A stretch of 64,000 nucleotides of DNA from the NCBI RefSeq assembly GCF_900696085.1, contig NZ_CAADFC020000042.1, positions 1 to 64,000 on the forward strand, written 5' to 3'. The notes under the pieces were generated by a model. That model was not told the DNA's origin. It did not search any database and worked only from the letters and a program-made list of their open reading frames with translations. Shown here one piece after another: positions 35,145-44,319 of this stretch (the first letter of the stretch is position 1; the number at the start of each line of letters is the position of its first letter). The position numbers were made by a program, and so were the translations under genes. The stretch comes from Bradyrhizobium ivorense. GTDB lineage: Bacteria; Pseudomonadota; Alphaproteobacteria; Rhizobiales; Xanthobacteraceae.

Positions 35145-37412
35145 CTACAAGGCCAGCCCCTCGGTTTCCGCAAACTTGGTCAGCGCCGCACGGATCGACA
35201 CGCTGCCGGACGGCTTGTCGAGCAGCGGATTGATCATGGCCTCGGCCTTCTTGGCGTCGAGATCGAGGATCATCGCCTTCACCGGGCCGTGCGCGGTTGC
35301 CGACAATGAAAGAGAACGGTAGCCGAGCGCAATCAGCGCCAGCGCGCCGATCGGCTTCGAGGCCATCTCGCCGCACAGCGAGGCGGCCTTCTTCGCGGCC
35401 TTGGCCTTGCGCACGATGTCGCGCAGCGCGCGCAGGATCGGCGCCGACAGGATGTCGAACCGCTCGGACACCTTGGCGTTGCCGCGGTCGACCGCGAACA
35501 GGAACTGGAACAGATCGTTGGAGCCGACCGAGACGAAGTCGACCCGCTTCAACAGCTCGTCGAGCTGGTAGAGCAGGGCCGGCACCTCGACCATGGTGCC
35601 GACATCGATGCGCTCGGGCAGCGAATGGCCGTGCTGGCGCAGATAGGTCAATTCGCGCTCGACGATCGCCTTGGCCTGGTCGAACTCGGCGACGTCGGAG
35701 ATCATCGGGAACATGATCTTCAGCGCGCGGCCGCCGCCGGCGCGGAGCAGCGCGCGGATCTGGCCGCGCAGCAGGCCGGGGCGGTCGAGGCCGAGCCGGA
35801 TCGCCCGCCAGCCGAGCGCCGGGTTCTCCTCGACCACGGTCTCCATATAGGGCAGCGCCTTGTCGCCGCCGATGTCGAGCGTGCGGAAGGTGACGGGCTT
35901 TGTGCCCGCGGCATCCAGCACGGTGCGATACAGCGCGAGCTGGTCGGTCGAGCGCGGCAGGCTCGGGCTCACCATGAACTGCAGCTCGGTGCGGAACAGC
36001 CCGACGCCGGCGCTGCCGGTGTCGTCGATATGCGGCAGGTCGATGGTCAGGCCGGCATTGATCAAAAGCTCGATCGGCTGGCCGTCCTTGGTGACGCAGG
36101 GCTTGTCGCGCAGCGCCGAATACTGCGCCTGCCGCCGCGCGCGGAACCGCACGCGTTCGGCATAGGCGGATTCGATCTCGGTCGAGGGCCGGACATAGAT
36201 CTCGCCGGAAATGCCGTCGACGATGATGGCGTCGCCGGGATCTGCGATGCCGGGGGCGTTCGGCACCTCGCCGACCGCGGGAATGCCGAGCGCGCGCGCC
36301 ACGATCGAGACGTGCGAATTGGCGGTGCCTTCCTCCAGCACCAGGCCGCGCAGCCGCTTGCGGTCGTAGTCGAGCAGCGCCGCCGGGCCCATCGCGCGCG
36401 CGATCAAAATGGCATTGTCGGGCAGTTGCTCGCGCGAGGGCGCGTGATCCTGGCCGACCAGCTGCCGCATCAGGCGGTGGCCGAGATCCTCGAGATCGTG
36501 CAGGCGGTCGCGCAGATAAGGATCGGTCGAGCGCAGCATGCGGGCGCGGGTGTCGGACTGCACGCGTTCGACGGCGGCCTCCGCGGTCAGGCCGGTGGCG
36601 ACCGCCTCGTGCAGCTTGTGTGACCAGCCCTGGTCGTTGGCGAACATGCGGTAGGCTTCCAGCACCTCGCGGTGCTCGCCGCCTTCGGCGACGTCGCCGC
36701 GCTCCAGGAGGCGGTCGAGGTCGGCGCGCAGGCTGGCCAGCGCCGTGTCGAGCCGCTTGACCTCCTTGGGCAGGTCCTCGGCGATGTAATTGGTGATGAC
36801 GACGCGCGGCTCGTGCAGCACGACATGGCCGAGCGCGATGCCGTCGGACAGCACCGCGCCGGTCTTGTGCAGCGAGTGCCGCGCCGCCGGCTCGGCGCCG
36901 GGCTGCGCCAGCGCGGCGAGCTCGCCGGAGGCGATCATCTCCGCCAGCACCATGGCGGTGGTCTGCAGCGCCTCGACCTCTTCCTCGACATAGGTGCGCT
37001 TGGCGCGGTTCTGCACCACGAGCACGCCGAGCGTGTTGCCGGCGCGCAGGATCGGCACGCCGAGGAAGGAGTGGTAGGCCTCTTCGCCGGTCTCCGGGCG
37101 GTAGGAGAAGGCCGGATGGCTTTGCGCGTCGGACAGGTTCAGCGGCGTCGCCTCGCTGGCGACGAGGCCGACCAGGCCCTCATGCGCGCTCAGCACGGTG
37201 TGGTGCACGGCGTCGCGGTTGAGGCCTTCGGTGGCGTAGAGCTCCAGCGTGTTGTCGACGCGCAGCACATAGGTCGAGCACACCTCGGCCACCATGTTGG
37301 CCGCGATAAGCACCACGATCTTGTCGAGGCGCTCCTGCGCGGAGACTTGCTCCGCCATGGTTTCGCGGAGCCGTCTCAACAGGATGCGCGGGCCTCCCGA
37401 GGCGCTCCGCAT
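35145..37412 (-). CDS. ptsP: Nitrogen-PTS enzyme I (PEP-protein phosphotransferase)
   Basis: 755 residues. An N-terminal GAF domain (about 20-165, with ILRAGNTLGVLVVQNRAKRTY) is followed by an enzyme I module. The phosphohistidine is H367 in GTANSHVSIVARALGIPAVG. The PEP-binding C-terminal barrel includes GVGLFRTELQFM and VGSNDLFQFL. PtsP starts the phosphate relay to NPr and EIIA-Ntr, linking nitrogen, carbon and potassium control. The GAF domain in related enzymes binds glutamine, which inhibits the reaction. Located between lysC and prfA on the same strand. Confidence 0.95.
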   Translation of the reverse strand: MRSASGGPRILLRRLRETMAEQVSAQERLDKIVVLIAANMVAEVCSTYVLRVDNTLELYATEGLNRDAVHHTVLSAHEGLVGLVASEATPLNLSDAQSHPAFSYRPETGEEAYHSFLGVPILRAGNTLGVLVVQNRAKRTYVEEEVEALQTTAMVLAEMIASGELAALAQPGAEPAARHSLHKTGAVLSDGIALGHVVLHEPRVVITNYIAEDLPKEVKRLDTALASLRADLDRLLERGDVAEGGEHREVLEAYRMFANDQGWSHKLHEAVATGLTAEAAVERVQSDTRARMLRSTDPYLRDRLHDLEDLGHRLMRQLVGQDHAPSREQLPDNAILIARAMGPAALLDYDRKRLRGLVLEEGTANSHVSIVARALGIPAVGEVPNAPGIADPGDAIIVDGISGEIYVRPSTEIESAYAERVRFRARRQAQYSALRDKPCVTKDGQPIELLINAGLTIDLPHIDDTGSAGVGLFRTELQFMVSPSLPRSTDQLALYRTVLDAAGTKPVTFRTLDIGGDKALPYMETVVEENPALGWRAIRLGLDRPGLLRGQIRALLRAGGGRALKIMFPMISDVAEFDQAKAIVERELTYLRQHGHSLPERIDVGTMVEVPALLYQLDELLKRVDFVSVGSNDLFQFLFAVDRGNAKVSERFDILSAPILRALRDIVRKAKAAKKAASLCGEMASKPIGALALIALGYRSLSLSATAHGPVKAMILDLDAKKAEAMINPLLDKPSGSVSIRAALTKFAETEGLAL

Positions 37413-37867
37413 GTGCTTTCAGTCCCTCCCGCCAAACCAGCGCGCCGGGGTGCCGGCCGCTGGCGCAAAACTCGTCAAATCCAGCAATTTTAGTGATTCG
37501 GCGTCGCCGCGAACACCGGTCCCCGCCGAATCGGGATCGCCAAAACTGTGGCACAGTTTGCGGCAGCCCACCTGACTGGCCGTATAGCCAATCGAGGCTT
37601 GCTTTGCCAAGCAAAACGCCTGCCAGTAGCAAATAACGTCTGCGTCAGCCCAATGCTGCGCCCGCTAAGAGAAATTCTAACTATCGGGGCCGCGAGCGAG
37701 CCGGCCTCCTTCCCTTCTCCCCTTGTGGGAGAAGGTGTCGCGGTCGCAGTCCGCGACGGATGAGGGGTTCTCTCCGTTTGCAAGACCGCCCGAGTGGAGA
37801 CAACCCCTCACCCGGCTTCGCTTCGCGAAGCCACCCTCTCCCACAAGGGGAGAGGGTTTAGAGCGCC
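37413..37867. other. lysC-ptsP gap with paired CTCTCCC repeats
   Basis: 455 bases without a supported gene. The lysC-proximal part (37708-37861) is an inverted repeat with CTTCTCCCCTTGTGGGAGAAGG and CCTCTCCCACAAGGGGAGAGGG. The ptsP-proximal part holds no feature I can name beyond the presumed promoter. A weak sigma-54-like motif there has the wrong spacing and is rejected. Confidence 0.55.
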
Positions 37868-39124
37868 CTACGCCTGATCCAGCCCGTACAGCGTGTGCAG
37901 CGTGCGCACGGCGAGCTCGGTGTAGGCGGCGTCGATCAAGACCGAGAACTTGATCTCGGACGTCGTGATGGCGCGGATGTTGATGTTGCGCTCGGCCAGC
38001 GCGCGGAACGCCTTCGAGGCGACGCCGGCGTGGCTGCGCATGCCGCTGCCGATCACCGAGACCTTGGCGACGTCGGTCGCGGTGTCGAGCCTGGCATAGC
38101 CGATCTTGGCCTTGGCGGCGGTAATGGTGTCCTTGGCGCGGTTATAGTCGGCGGCCGGAACGGTGAAGGTGAGGTCGGTGGTCTTGCCGTCCTCCGACAC
38201 GTTCTGCACGATCATGTCGACATTGATGTTGGCATCCGCGAGCGGCCCGAAGATCGAGGCGGCAACGCCCGGCTTGTCTTCGATCTGGCGCACGGAAATC
38301 TGGGCCTCGTCCTTGGAGAAGGCGATGCCGGTGACGACGTGCATTTCCATGATTTCCTCCTCGCTGCAGATCAGCGTGCCCGGCGGCTGGTTGGCGTGCG
38401 GGTCGATATCCTCAGGCTTGTCGAAGCTGGAGCGCACGAAGATCGGCATGTTGTGCACCATGCCGAGTTCCACCGAGCGGACCTGCAGCACCTTGGCGCC
38501 CTGCGAGGCCAGCTCCAGCATGTCCTCGAAGGCGATCTTGTCGAGCCGACGCGCCTTCGGCACCACGCGGGGATCGGTGGTGTAGACGCCGTCGACGTCG
38601 GTGTAGATGTCGCAGCGGTCGGCGCGCAGCGCGGCTGCGATCGCCACCGCGGAGGTGTCCGAGCCGCCGCGGCCCAGCGTCGTGATGCGGCCGGTCTGCG
38701 GGTTGATGCCCTGGAAGCCGGCGATCACGGCGACCTCCTTGCGCTCCTTGAAGCGGGTCATGATCTCGCTGCCGTCAATATCGAGGATGCGCGCCGAGGC
38801 ATGCGCGTCCGAGGTCTTGATCGGGATCTGCCAGCCCTGCCAGGAGCGCGCCTGGATGCCGAGGCCCTGCAGCACGATCGCGAGCAGGCCGGAGGTCACC
38901 TGTTCACCGGAGGCGACCACCGCGTCATATTCCCGCGCGTCATGCAGCGGCGACGCCTCGGTGCACCAGCCGACCAACTCGTTGGTCTTGCCGGACATCG
39001 CGGAGACGACCACGGCGACCTCATGGCCCGCGTCGACCTCGCGCTTCACGTGCTGGGCGACGTTGCGGATACGATCGATATTGGCGACGGACGTACCGCC
39101 GAATTTCATCACGAGGCGGCCCAT
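37868..39124 (-). CDS. lysC: Aspartate kinase
   Basis: 418 residues. The N-terminal kinase begins VMKFGGTSVANIDRIRN and includes the phosphate-binding GRGGSDTSAVAIAAAL segment. Two ACT regulatory domains occupy about residues 265-410 (KPGVAASIFGPLADANINVDMIVQ and GMRSHAGVASKAFRALAERNINI). The enzyme phosphorylates aspartate, the first step to lysine, threonine and methionine, and the ACT domains normally bind lysine or threonine. It is upstream of ptsP on the same strand and divergent from the PH-domain gene and ubiG. Confidence 0.96.
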   Translation of the reverse strand: MGRLVMKFGGTSVANIDRIRNVAQHVKREVDAGHEVAVVVSAMSGKTNELVGWCTEASPLHDAREYDAVVASGEQVTSGLLAIVLQGLGIQARSWQGWQIPIKTSDAHASARILDIDGSEIMTRFKERKEVAVIAGFQGINPQTGRITTLGRGGSDTSAVAIAAALRADRCDIYTDVDGVYTTDPRVVPKARRLDKIAFEDMLELASQGAKVLQVRSVELGMVHNMPIFVRSSFDKPEDIDPHANQPPGTLICSEEEIMEMHVVTGIAFSKDEAQISVRQIEDKPGVAASIFGPLADANINVDMIVQNVSEDGKTTDLTFTVPAADYNRAKDTITAAKAKIGYARLDTATDVAKVSVIGSGMRSHAGVASKAFRALAERNINIRAITTSEIKFSVLIDAAYTELAVRTLHTLYGLDQA

Positions 39125-39321
39125 GACGACGCGTCTATTCCTTTAAGAGGATAAGTAGGTTAACCCACGCCGAAAACCGCAAGCGCGGGCACCGAAAGGC
39201 GCGTATACATAGCGGCGCGCCCGGGGGCAAGGTGGTTCCTGCGGGACTTTTGGGGGTGTTTTGCGGTGTTTCACCCGTCGCGGGCGGGCTGTGGCGCCGT
39301 GGTTACTCGAAGGCGGAGCGG

Positions 39322-39789
39322 ATGGGCCGTTACATCGACGAAATCCTGCAGCCGGGCGAGAAGGTGCTGTATTCCACCAACGCGCACTGGATGTTCTATC
39401 TGCCGGCGATCGGGGCATGGACCGTGGTGGTGGTGCTGCTGATCCTGTCGCGGCTCGTGACCGTCGACGGCCTCGTCTTGGTCTGCCTTGCGGCCGCCGC
39501 GGTGGTGGCGGTCGCGGCGGTCTACTGGACCATCAGGGCCTGGTTCCACCGGCTCACCACCGAGACCGACGTCACCAACCTGCGCGTTGTCCACAAGACC
39601 GGCTTCATCACCCGCAAGACATTCGAGATGAGCCTCGACAAGGTCGAGAGCGTCGACGTCTATCAGAGCATCATGGGACGTATTCTCAACTACGGCGATG
39701 TCACCATTCAGGGTGTCGGTGAGGGCAGGCAAAAAATCGCGACCATCGCCTCGCCGCTGGCGTTCCGCAGTGCGATCACCGCGCGATAG
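39322..39789 (+). CDS. Membrane protein with bacterial PH domain (YdbS-like)
   Basis: 155 residues from the ATG at 39322 (MGRYIDEILQ); a longer frame upstream is unlikely. The pattern is PH-domain/YdbS-like: QPGEKVLYSTNAHWMFYLPAIGAW, two hydrophobic segments, then LRVVHKTGFITRKTFEMSLDKVESVDVYQSIMGRILNYGDV. Such proteins are small inner-membrane proteins of unknown function. It is followed 14 bases later by ubiG on the same strand and may be co-transcribed. Confidence 0.85.
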   Translation: MGRYIDEILQPGEKVLYSTNAHWMFYLPAIGAWTVVVVLLILSRLVTVDGLVLVCLAAAAVVAVAAVYWTIRAWFHRLTTETDVTNLRVVHKTGFITRKTFEMSLDKVESVDVYQSIMGRILNYGDVTIQGVGEGRQKIATIASPLAFRSAITAR

Positions 39790-39803
39790 GGGCGCGCGCA
39801 ATC

Positions 39804-40562
39804 ATGGCCATGCAGACAAATCTCTCCAATGCCTCCGCCAGCTCGGTCGATCCGGCCGAGATCGCGAAATTCTCAAAGCTGTCGGACGAATGGTGGGATC
39901 CGCACGGCAAGATGGCGCCGCTGCACAAGATCAATCCGCTGCGCCTGACCTACATCCGCGACGCCGCCTGCCGCAAGTTCGAGCGCAACGCCAAGAGTCT
40001 CGGCTGCCTGTCCGGCCTGCGCGTGCTCGACATCGGCTGCGGGGCCGGGCTGTTGTGCGAGCCGTTGACGCGGCTGGGCGCCCAGGTGATCGGCATCGAT
40101 CCCTCCGCCACCAACATATCGGCCGCCAAGCTGCACGCCGACAAGGGCCATCTGTCGATCGACTACCGCTGCACCACGGTCGAGGACATGGACGTGCGCG
40201 AGCGCTTCGACATCGTGCTGGCGATGGAGGTGGTCGAGCACGTCACCGACGTCGGTGCCTTCCTCAAGCGCTGCGCCGCGATGCTCAAGCCCGGCGGGCT
40301 GATGGTGGTTTCGACGTTGAACCGCAACTGGAAAAGCTTTGCGCTCGCCATCGTCGGCGCCGAATACGTGCTGCGCTGGCTGCCGCGCGGCACCCACGAG
40401 TGGAGCAAGTTCGTCACCCCCGCCGAGCTCGAACGCTACCTCGGCGACCTCAACCTCACCGTCACCGAACAGGCCGGCGTGGTCTACAACCCGCTCGCCG
40501 ACAAATGGAGCGTCTCGTCCGACATGGACGTGAACTACATGGTGATCGCGGAGGAGGTGTGA
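39804..40562 (+). CDS. ubiG: Ubiquinone biosynthesis O-methyltransferase
   Basis: 252 residues (a second in-frame ATG two codons later is possible). The N-terminal FSKLSDEWWDPHGKMAPLHKINPLRLTYI is the UbiG signature, followed by SAM motif I VLDIGCGAGLL and the EMDMDVRERFDIV-type motif II region. It catalyses two O-methylations in ubiquinone synthesis at the inner membrane. It is divergent from lysC together with the PH-domain gene, a common arrangement in Rhizobiales. Confidence 0.96.
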   Translation: MAMQTNLSNASASSVDPAEIAKFSKLSDEWWDPHGKMAPLHKINPLRLTYIRDAACRKFERNAKSLGCLSGLRVLDIGCGAGLLCEPLTRLGAQVIGIDPSATNISAAKLHADKGHLSIDYRCTTVEDMDVRERFDIVLAMEVVEHVTDVGAFLKRCAAMLKPGGLMVVSTLNRNWKSFALAIVGAEYVLRWLPRGTHEWSKFVTPAELERYLGDLNLTVTEQAGVVYNPLADKWSVSSDMDVNYMVIAEEV

Positions 40563-40569
40563 GCCCCCT

Positions 40570-40657
40570 GTAGCCCGGATGGAGCGCAGCGTAATCCGGG
40601 ACAGGTTCATCCGCGGGTAGAGCGGCCCCGGATTGCGCTTCGCTGCATCCGGGCTAC
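40570..40657. repeat. GTAGCCCGGATGGAGCG palindromic repeat, copy 2
   Basis: GTAGCCCGGATGGAGCGCAGCG with TAATCCGGG mirrors CCCCGGATTGCGC and GCTGCATCCGGGCTAC. It directly follows the ubiG stop and may end its transcript. Relatives are at 10814-10901 and 49390-49476. Confidence 0.8.
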
Positions 40658-40770
40658 GGAAGTTTGTGGACGCTGCGCAATCCTGTCATGCGCTGACTTG
40701 GTTTGACCGTATCGGCGGCAATCGGCACGGTGCTGATATACTCCCGCCCGGCACGCTTTCCGCAACGCAT

Positions 40771-41670
40771 ATGTTCACGCTCGCTTCGCTCTGGATTCCC
40801 TTCACCATCGTTGCCGCGTTCGGGCAGGTGGCGCGCAATGCGATGCAGCGGCATCTGACCGGGCCGCTCGGGACCTGGGGCGCGACCAATATCCGCTTCT
40901 TGTTCGGGCTGCCGTTCTCGGTGCTGTTCTTCGCGCTCGCCGTGATCGCGACCGGCGACCGCGTGCCGTGGCCGTCGAGCGCGTTCTGGCCGTGGCTCGT
41001 CACCGGTGCGCTGAGCCAGATCGTCGGCACCGGCTTCATGCTGCTGGCGATGAACGACCGCTCCTTCGTGGTGACCACGGCCTATATGAAGACCGAGGCG
41101 ATCCAGACCGCGATCTTCGGCTTCATCTTCCTCGGCGACCATCTCACGGCGGCCAAGGTGATCGCGATTGTGATCGCCACCGTCGGTGTCGTCATCACCG
41201 CGCTGCGGCCCGGCGGCTCGAGGAGTTTTGCCGATCTGCGCCCGACTGTGCTCGGCCTCGGCGCCGCCGCGGTGTTCGCGATCTCGGCGGTGAGCTTTCG
41301 CGGCGCGATCATCGCGGTGCCCGGCGTCTCGTTCGTGACGGCAGCCTCCTGCACGCTGATGTGGAGCCTGTTCGTGCAGACGCTGATTCTGTCGGTCTAT
41401 TTGCTGCTGCGCGCGCCCGATGTGCTGCGGAAAATTCTCGGCCTCTGGCGCCCGTCAATGTTCGCCGGCTTCATGGGCGCGTTCTCCTCGCAGTTCTGGT
41501 TCCTGGCGTTCGCGCTGACGGCGGCGGCCAATGTGCGCACGCTGGCGCTGATCGAGGTGCTGTTCGCGCAGGGCGTGGCGTATTTCTCGCTCAAGCAGCC
41601 GTTCTCGCTGCGCGAGCTGATCGGCATCGTCCTGATCGTGATCGGGGTCGCGTTGCTGGTGGCGAGCTGA
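40771..41670 (+). CDS. DMT-superfamily (EamA) permease
   Basis: 299 residues from the ATG at 40771 (MFTLASLWIP); upstream codons in the same frame fall inside the repeat at 40570-40657. There are ten hydrophobic segments with two EamA-like halves; the second is centred on VLGLGAAAVFAISAVSFRG. I recognise the DMT superfamily but not the substrate. The gene is isolated and convergent with the DUF1178 gene across a double hairpin. Confidence 0.85.
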   Translation: MFTLASLWIPFTIVAAFGQVARNAMQRHLTGPLGTWGATNIRFLFGLPFSVLFFALAVIATGDRVPWPSSAFWPWLVTGALSQIVGTGFMLLAMNDRSFVVTTAYMKTEAIQTAIFGFIFLGDHLTAAKVIAIVIATVGVVITALRPGGSRSFADLRPTVLGLGAAAVFAISAVSFRGAIIAVPGVSFVTAASCTLMWSLFVQTLILSVYLLLRAPDVLRKILGLWRPSMFAGFMGAFSSQFWFLAFALTAAANVRTLALIEVLFAQGVAYFSLKQPFSLRELIGIVLIVIGVALLVAS

Positions 41671-41671
41671 C

Positions 41672-41774
41672 GCTAAAGCGCGATGAGATTGGGTTGAATC
41701 GTCATCGCGCTTTAGCTCTTTATTTGAGCATGATCTTTTCGGAAAACCGCTTCACACTTTTCCGGATCATGCTC
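41672..41774. repeat. Double hairpin, GCTAAAGCGCGATGA and GAGCATGATC arms
   Basis: Two consecutive perfect inverted repeats: GCTAAAGCGCGATGA (41672-41686) with TCATCGCGCTTTAGC (41702-41716), and GAGCATGATC (41726-41735) with GATCATGCTC (41765-41774). They lie between convergent genes and presumably end both transcripts. I recall similar paired elements as dispersed in Bradyrhizobium genomes; I cannot check that here. Confidence 0.8.
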
Positions 41775-41780
41775 TAAGCG

Positions 41781-42254
41781 TCAGTTCCGGTCTTCGGGCA
41801 GCGTCGGCAGCGGCGAGACCTCGACGCCTTCGTCGATCAGCGCGCGCGCTTCTTCGGGTGACGCCTCGCCATAGATCGGGCGATGCTCGATATCGCCGTA
41901 ATGCATCTTGCGGGCTTCGTTGGGGAAGCGGTCGCCGACATTGTCGGCGTTCTTGACGATATGGTCGCGCAGCTCTTTCAGCTTGGCGCGCAGCTCGCGC
42001 TCCTGCGCCATCATCAGCGAGGTCGGCTCGCTGGCGGCAGTTTCCGCGGGCGCCGCGCCAGGTGCAGGCTGCGCCGGCTCGCGGCCCTTCTTGCCGATCA
42101 CCCGCGGCGCCATGATCGCGCGCTCGATCTCGCTCGAGCCGCAGGTCGGGCAATCGATCAGGTGCCGCCGCTCCTGCGATTCATAGGCCGAGGAACTCTG
42201 GAACCAGCTCTCGAACTGGTGACCGCGCGCGCACCGTAGGGTGTAGCGGATCAT
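41781..42254 (-). CDS. DUF1178 family zinc-ribbon protein
   Basis: 157 residues. The start, MIRYTLRCARGHQFESWFQSS, then DCPTCGSSEIERAIMAP, is the DUF1178 pattern with a zinc-ribbon-like C8 and CPTCG. The central Ala/Pro segment is variable; the C terminus has EARKMHYGDIEHRPIYGEAS. The function is unknown. Its ATG overlaps the stop of the nitrilase-like gene by 4 bases (ATGA), so the two are coupled. Confidence 0.9.
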   Translation of the reverse strand: MIRYTLRCARGHQFESWFQSSSAYESQERRHLIDCPTCGSSEIERAIMAPRVIGKKGREPAQPAPGAAPAETAASEPTSLMMAQERELRAKLKELRDHIVKNADNVGDRFPNEARKMHYGDIEHRPIYGEASPEEARALIDEGVEVSPLPTLPEDRN

Positions 42255-43129
42255 GCCGAGCCCCGGACGAGGTGCAGATGCTCCGGACCGGCCTTGGGGT
42301 CGGCGATGCCGAAGCGGCGGCCGTGCTGCAGCGAGGGGATGGTTTTGCGCGCGGTCTCGACCTTGGCGGTATCGATCTCGGCCAGGAACACGCCGGGCTC
42401 GACCCCGCCCTCGGCGATGATCTCGCCCCAGGGGTCGACGATCAGCGAATGCCCAAAGGTCTCGCGCTTGTTCTCATGCAGGCCGGCCTGGGCCGCCGCG
42501 AACACGAAGCAGCCGGTCTCGATGGCGCGGGCGCGCAGCAGCGTGTGCCAATGCGCCTCGCCGGTCTTGCGGGTGAAGGCGGAGGGCACCGTGAGGAACC
42601 AGGCGCCGGCCTCCGCGAGCGCGCGGTACAGCGCCGGGAAGCGCACGTCGTAGCAGATCGTCAGCCCGATCCGGCCCCACGGCAGGTCCGAGATCACCGC
42701 GGTCTCGCCGGGCTGGTAATTGGCCGATTCGCGATAGCTCTCGCCGCCCGGCAGATCGATGTCGAACATGTGGATCTTGTCGTAGCTCGCGAGCAGATTG
42801 CCCTCGGGCCCGATCAGGAACGAGCGGTTCACCGCCTTCTCCGGCGAATAGCGCAGCGCCAGCGAGCCGATATGCAGATGGATCTTCAATTCGGCGGCGA
42901 GCGCGCGATAGGCCTGCAGCGACTTGTCGTCCTCCTCGCTCGCCAGGTGCTCGAACAGCGCCTTGCGGTTCAGCTGCATCATGTTGCTGACTTCGGGCGT
43001 CTGCACATAGTTGGCGCCCTGCGCCGCCGCCTCGCGGATCAGCCGCATGCCCTGCTCGAGGCTCGGCTCCGGCAGCAGCGAGGTGCGCATCTGCACCATG
43101 GCGGCGGTGAAGGTGGTGTGCTCGGCCAT
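42251..43129 (-). CDS. Carbon-nitrogen hydrolase (Nit/omega-amidase type)
   Basis: 292 residues from the ATG at 43129 (MAEHTTFTAA). The catalytic triad of the nitrilase superfamily is present: E46 (TPEVSN), K118 (YDKIHMFD) and C159 (GLTICYDVRFP). The sequence is closest to the Nit1/omega-amidase branch, which can hydrolyse deaminated glutathione or 2-oxoglutaramate. The position downstream of glutaredoxin, with a TGATG overlap, supports a thiol-linked role. The specific substrate is inference. Confidence 0.9.
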   Translation of the reverse strand: MAEHTTFTAAMVQMRTSLLPEPSLEQGMRLIREAAAQGANYVQTPEVSNMMQLNRKALFEHLASEEDDKSLQAYRALAAELKIHLHIGSLALRYSPEKAVNRSFLIGPEGNLLASYDKIHMFDIDLPGGESYRESANYQPGETAVISDLPWGRIGLTICYDVRFPALYRALAEAGAWFLTVPSAFTRKTGEAHWHTLLRARAIETGCFVFAAAQAGLHENKRETFGHSLIVDPWGEIIAEGGVEPGVFLAEIDTAKVETARKTIPSLQHGRRFGIADPKAGPEHLHLVRGSA

Positions 43130-43401
43130 CAGGCGCCGCCTCCGTTCGCAAGCAGGCCGTCGAGCTTGCCCTCGCGGTCGAGCGCGTAGAGCTCGTCGCA
43201 GCCGCCGACATGCATTTTGTCGATGAAGATCTGCGGGAAGGTCGACCCGGCTCCGGCGCGGTCGTACATCTCGTCGCGATAGGACGGGTTGCTGGCGACG
43301 CTGAGCTCGGTGAACGCGGCGTTCTTGCGCGTCAGCAGCGATTTGGCCGCGGTGCAATAACCGCAGCCCGGGCGGGTGTAGATTTCAATGGCAGCGGTCA
43401 T
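43129..43401 (-). CDS. grxC: Glutaredoxin 3
   Basis: 90 residues with the redox-active CGYC at 13-16 (RPGCGYCTAAK), the TFPQIFID cis-proline segment and GGCDELYALDREGKL near the C terminus. This is the length and pattern of GrxC. It reduces disulfides and mixed glutathione disulfides using glutathione. It is first in a tight run grxC, nitrilase-like, DUF1178, each overlapping the next by one to four bases. comF lies just upstream on the same strand. Confidence 0.95.
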   Translation of the reverse strand: MTAAIEIYTRPGCGYCTAAKSLLTRKNAAFTELSVASNPSYRDEMYDRAGAGSTFPQIFIDKMHVGGCDELYALDREGKLDGLLANGGGA

Positions 43402-43431
43402 GATGCGCTCGGTTGAACCAGAAGGTTCGGA

Positions 43432-44268
43432 TTATATGGGAGCGCGGTGGGTATCGACAACCCGGGCAAACACCAGCACGTCGACCTGCGCCGCTTTGGC
43501 GCGCAACAGCGCCCGCGCGCAGGCATCCGCCGTGGCGCCGGACGTCAGGACGTCGTCGACCAGGATGACGCGGCGGCCCTGGATCTCAGCCTTGCGCTCA
43601 TCGGCGATCCCGAATGCGCCCTGGACATTGCTGGCGCGGTCCTTGCGCGACAGCCCGATCTGCTGCTCGGTGGCGCGGATGCGCCGCAGCGCCTCGGAGG
43701 CCATTTTGACGCCGCTCTGGCGCGAGATCACCTTGGCGAGCGCGCCGGACTGGTTGTAGCGCCGGCCCCAGCCACGCCGCCAGTGCAAGGGAACCGGGAC
43801 CAGCAGGTCGGCGCCGTCGAGCAATTCCTTCCCCGCGCGTGCCATCCAGCGACCCATGGTCGGCGCCAGATCGGTGCGATCCTGGTATTTCAGCGCATGC
43901 ACCAGCGTCCGCGCGACGTCGTCATAGCGCACCGCAGCGCGGGCGCGCTGGTAGGCCGGGGGACTGGCGATCGCCTCCATCGACAGCAGCTCCGGTCCGG
44001 GGTCGTAGACAAAGGGAATGCCGAGCCGCGGGCAGAACGGCGGCGCGATGAACGACAATTTCGCCCAGCACGCCGCGCACACCCCCTCGCCATGAACCGG
44101 CTCCCGGCAGGACACGCACAGCGTCGGCAGCGCGATGTCGAGCGCCATTCGCGCCGCGCGCATCCACACGCCCCCGATCGCGCCAAGCGCGCGCTGAAAA
44201 TGACCGGAAATCGAGCGGGGTGGTGATGCCTCGGCGTCCATGGCGGGCGAGGCTAGCGTTTGGGCCAC
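43432..44268 (-). CDS. ComF-family phosphoribosyltransferase-like protein
   Basis: 278 residues beginning at GTG 44268 (an ATG at 44241 is an alternative). The N-terminal part has a cysteine pair pattern CVSCREPVHGEGVCAACW (double zinc ribbon), followed by a type I phosphoribosyltransferase domain with the PRPP loop VILVDDVLTSGATADACARAL. ComF in Gram-positive bacteria takes part in DNA uptake; in proteobacteria the role is unclear. It is upstream of grxC on the same strand, 30 bases apart. Confidence 0.9.
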   Translation of the reverse strand: MAQTLASPAMDAEASPPRSISGHFQRALGAIGGVWMRAARMALDIALPTLCVSCREPVHGEGVCAACWAKLSFIAPPFCPRLGIPFVYDPGPELLSMEAIASPPAYQRARAAVRYDDVARTLVHALKYQDRTDLAPTMGRWMARAGKELLDGADLLVPVPLHWRRGWGRRYNQSGALAKVISRQSGVKMASEALRRIRATEQQIGLSRKDRASNVQGAFGIADERKAEIQGRRVILVDDVLTSGATADACARALLRAKAAQVDVLVFARVVDTHRAPI

Positions 44269-44319
44269 GCGGGCTCAAGGCGCATTGCCTGCGGCGGCGG
44301 TCCGGCGTAACCAGCCCGG

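Noticed and set aside
37549..37561. Sigma-54-like promoter TGGCAC...TTGC upstream of ptsP
   Set aside because: The spacing between TGGCAC and TTGC is 3 bases rather than 5, and the strand points away from ptsP.
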